This document shows positions 62,531 to 64,000 of a DNA stretch of 64,000 nt, piece by piece. A program made the translations under genes and the position numbers. How positions within the stretch are numbered: the stretch's first letter is position 1; each line of letters opens with the position of its first letter. Below the pieces are notes generated by a model. That model did no database searches. It saw only the letters and a list, made by a program, of their open reading frames with translations, and was not told where the DNA came from. This DNA is from Hyaloscypha bicolor E (Eukaryota; Ascomycota; Leotiomycetes; Helotiales; Hyaloscyphaceae): contig NW_020194667.1 in NCBI RefSeq assembly GCF_002865645.1, forward strand, positions 2,193,762-2,257,761, given 5' to 3'.

Positions 62531-63235
62531 GGGGCCCTGTGGGCTTGGTACGGAAGGCCGTAACGAGTAAGGACGTGATGTACCTGCGCAAAACACAAAA
62601 CCCACTTACATGCATGCTTCACCCCACCAAAAATCGCCCACGTCCACACACGGCGCCCCCCCTTCCCTAAGCCTCTACGACTACTTAAAATATTTACTCT
62701 CTCTCTTTAATTCTTATCTATATATAAGTATAGGGGTAGTGTAATAGGGATATAAAACAAGTACTAATATAGACAGTAGAATGGGCTTCCACAGTGTGGG
62801 ATCACAGCGTACGAGTGAGACGTGAAATTAGTGAGTGAAGGTTGGTTTGTTTCTAAGAACTAAGAAGGAAGAGGGGTAATATATAAGCGGACTGCGGACT
62901 GCACGGACGGCCGGAGGTCACATGACTAAACCACGTGACCAGGGGTAAAATCCCTACCACAGTAGGAGAGGGGGAATTGGAGGGTGGGCAGACGAGTGAA
63001 AGTGAAAATTGAGAAGTGAGGATTGGAGTGGAAGGTGAGAAGTGAACTTCGGGACTTGTGAGTCGCGAGGAAAAGGAAGCCCTATAATTCTAGGCTACAG
63101 GTACTAAAAATTAGTACTTAACTTTTTCGTGGGGTGCGGCACAGATTTTTGGTGGGGTGAAGCATGCAAGTGGGTTTTGCGTTGTGTGTTTTGCGCTGGC
63201 ACATCACGTCCTTATGGTCCGTAGCTTGGGGCCCC
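62531..63235. mobile_element. 705-bp non-autonomous element with about 100-bp terminal inverted repeats
   Basis: The left end (62531-62635) and right end (63145-63235) are inverted copies sharing GGGGCCC, AAGGACGTGATGT, GCGCAAAACACA, AAAACCCACTT and GCATGCTTCACCCCACCAAA. The interior has no coding frame. It contains the repeat that recurs at 20.8 kb and, mutated, at 30.4 kb, so the family is dispersed. Element type uncertain; the target duplication was not resolved. Confidence 0.75.
62885..62962 (-). repeat. Right copy of the long-range inverted repeat
   Basis: Reverse complement of 20804-20877, inside the 705-bp TIR element. Confidence 0.75.
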
Positions 63236-64000
63236 AGGCTACAAGCATGCGCGCTTAGTCAGCCTTAACCCTCCGTAGCCTTGGTCGATATATAGGGACC
63301 TAACAAAGATTTAAAACCCAGGTAATAATCATACCCTCTCCTTTACCAAGTTATAATAAAGAAGACATTAATTAGCTAAAAACTCCTTATTAAATTATAG
63401 TAAAAAAGAGCTAAGGGCAGTTAATTAGCTAAAAAAATTTAAGAATAATTAATTAGCTAATAATTAATTATCTAAAAGCTCTTTATTAAATTATAATAAA
63501 AAGAACTATTAACTAATAAAAATAAAAAGGCTATTTATTAATTAAAAATAATATATAAGTTTAAAAAAATAAAATAAAATTAATTATAAAAAAAACTAAA
63601 AATATATATTATTTATATTAATAAATATAAGCTAATTTATAAAGATTTTAATAAGAATTAATTATAAGATATTAAAAGAAATAAAAATATATTTAGTATT
63701 TTATTTTTATTTTTAATTAATTAATTTTTAGTTATTATTAAATAGTTTATAGAATAAGCTTAAAATAAAATAAAACGAATTATAATAAATACTAAAAAGG
63801 TTAAAGTTAAAAGCTAAAATTAAGAAAAGAAAGAAATTTATATAAAAAAGCAATTATTATATTAAATTATAAATATTTTATTTAATAAATTAAAAATTAA
63901 AAGTATATATTTAAAACTAATTAATATATAATAAAGTATTAATATATAATAAAGTATTAATATATAATAAAGTATTAATATATAATAAAGTATTAATATA
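63236..64000. other. Second AT-rich tract, runs off the window
   Basis: From about 63330 the sequence again has the CpA-poor, TpA-rich look. No coding motif recognised. Confidence 0.5.
63922..64000 (+). repeat. 18-bp tandem repeat reaching the window end
   Basis: At least 4.4 perfect copies of TAATATATAATAAAGTAT; the array continues beyond the window. Confidence 0.93.

Overview
The window is nuclear DNA from a filamentous ascomycete (Pezizomycotina). Evidence: introns of about 47-80 nt with GT..AG ends and CTAAC/CTGAC-like branch sites, a Zn2Cys6 regulator, an Ecm33-type cell-surface protein, a fungal Hsp70-like ATPase, and a very large AT-rich block with the signature of repeat-induced point mutation (RIP). 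I cannot name the species. I found no rRNA, convincing tRNA or CRISPR array.

Positions 1-20.9 kb are of ordinary base composition and carry seven genes that look intact as far as they are visible. They are a truncated Hsp70-like gene (-), a divergent coiled-coil protein (+), a Zn2Cys6 regulator (+), an F-box protein (+) convergent with an Ecm33-like surface protein (-), a 2-oxoglutarate/Fe(II) prolyl-hydroxylase-like enzyme (+), and a large secreted/membrane Cys-rich protein (+) at the edge of the AT block. Between 13.4 and 17.7 kb lie three decayed metabolic genes: a GH3 beta-glucosidase, an FAD monooxygenase and an aldo-keto reductase. A 126-bp TA-flanked MITE sits at 3.36 kb inside an older dispersed repeat.

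Positions about 20.9-61.1 kb are a gene desert in which CpA/TpG are nearly absent, TpA is in excess and CpG survives. It holds three Ty3/gypsy-type LTR retrotransposons, all on the + strand. E1 is 22077-29904. E3 is 38045-58152. E2 (42790-49783) is nested inside the pol gene of E3, with a perfect 5-bp target duplication. Stops fall at former Gln/Trp codons, and reverse-transcriptase catalytic Asp codons are changed to Asn. E1 and E2 end pol with a chromodomain. Each element also carries a further + strand reading frame between integrase and 3' LTR (about 245, 370 and 900 codons), interrupted almost only by RIP-type stops. I do not recognise these frames; they are the most unusual feature of the window.

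The AT block is bracketed by inverted repeats: one pair at 20.80/62.96 kb and another at 31.29/61.22 kb. A perfect 42-bp palindrome lies at its left edge. From 61.1 to 63.3 kb composition is near normal, with one gene remnant and a 705-bp element with terminal inverted repeats. From about 63.3 kb AT-rich, tandemly repeated sequence resumes and runs off the window.
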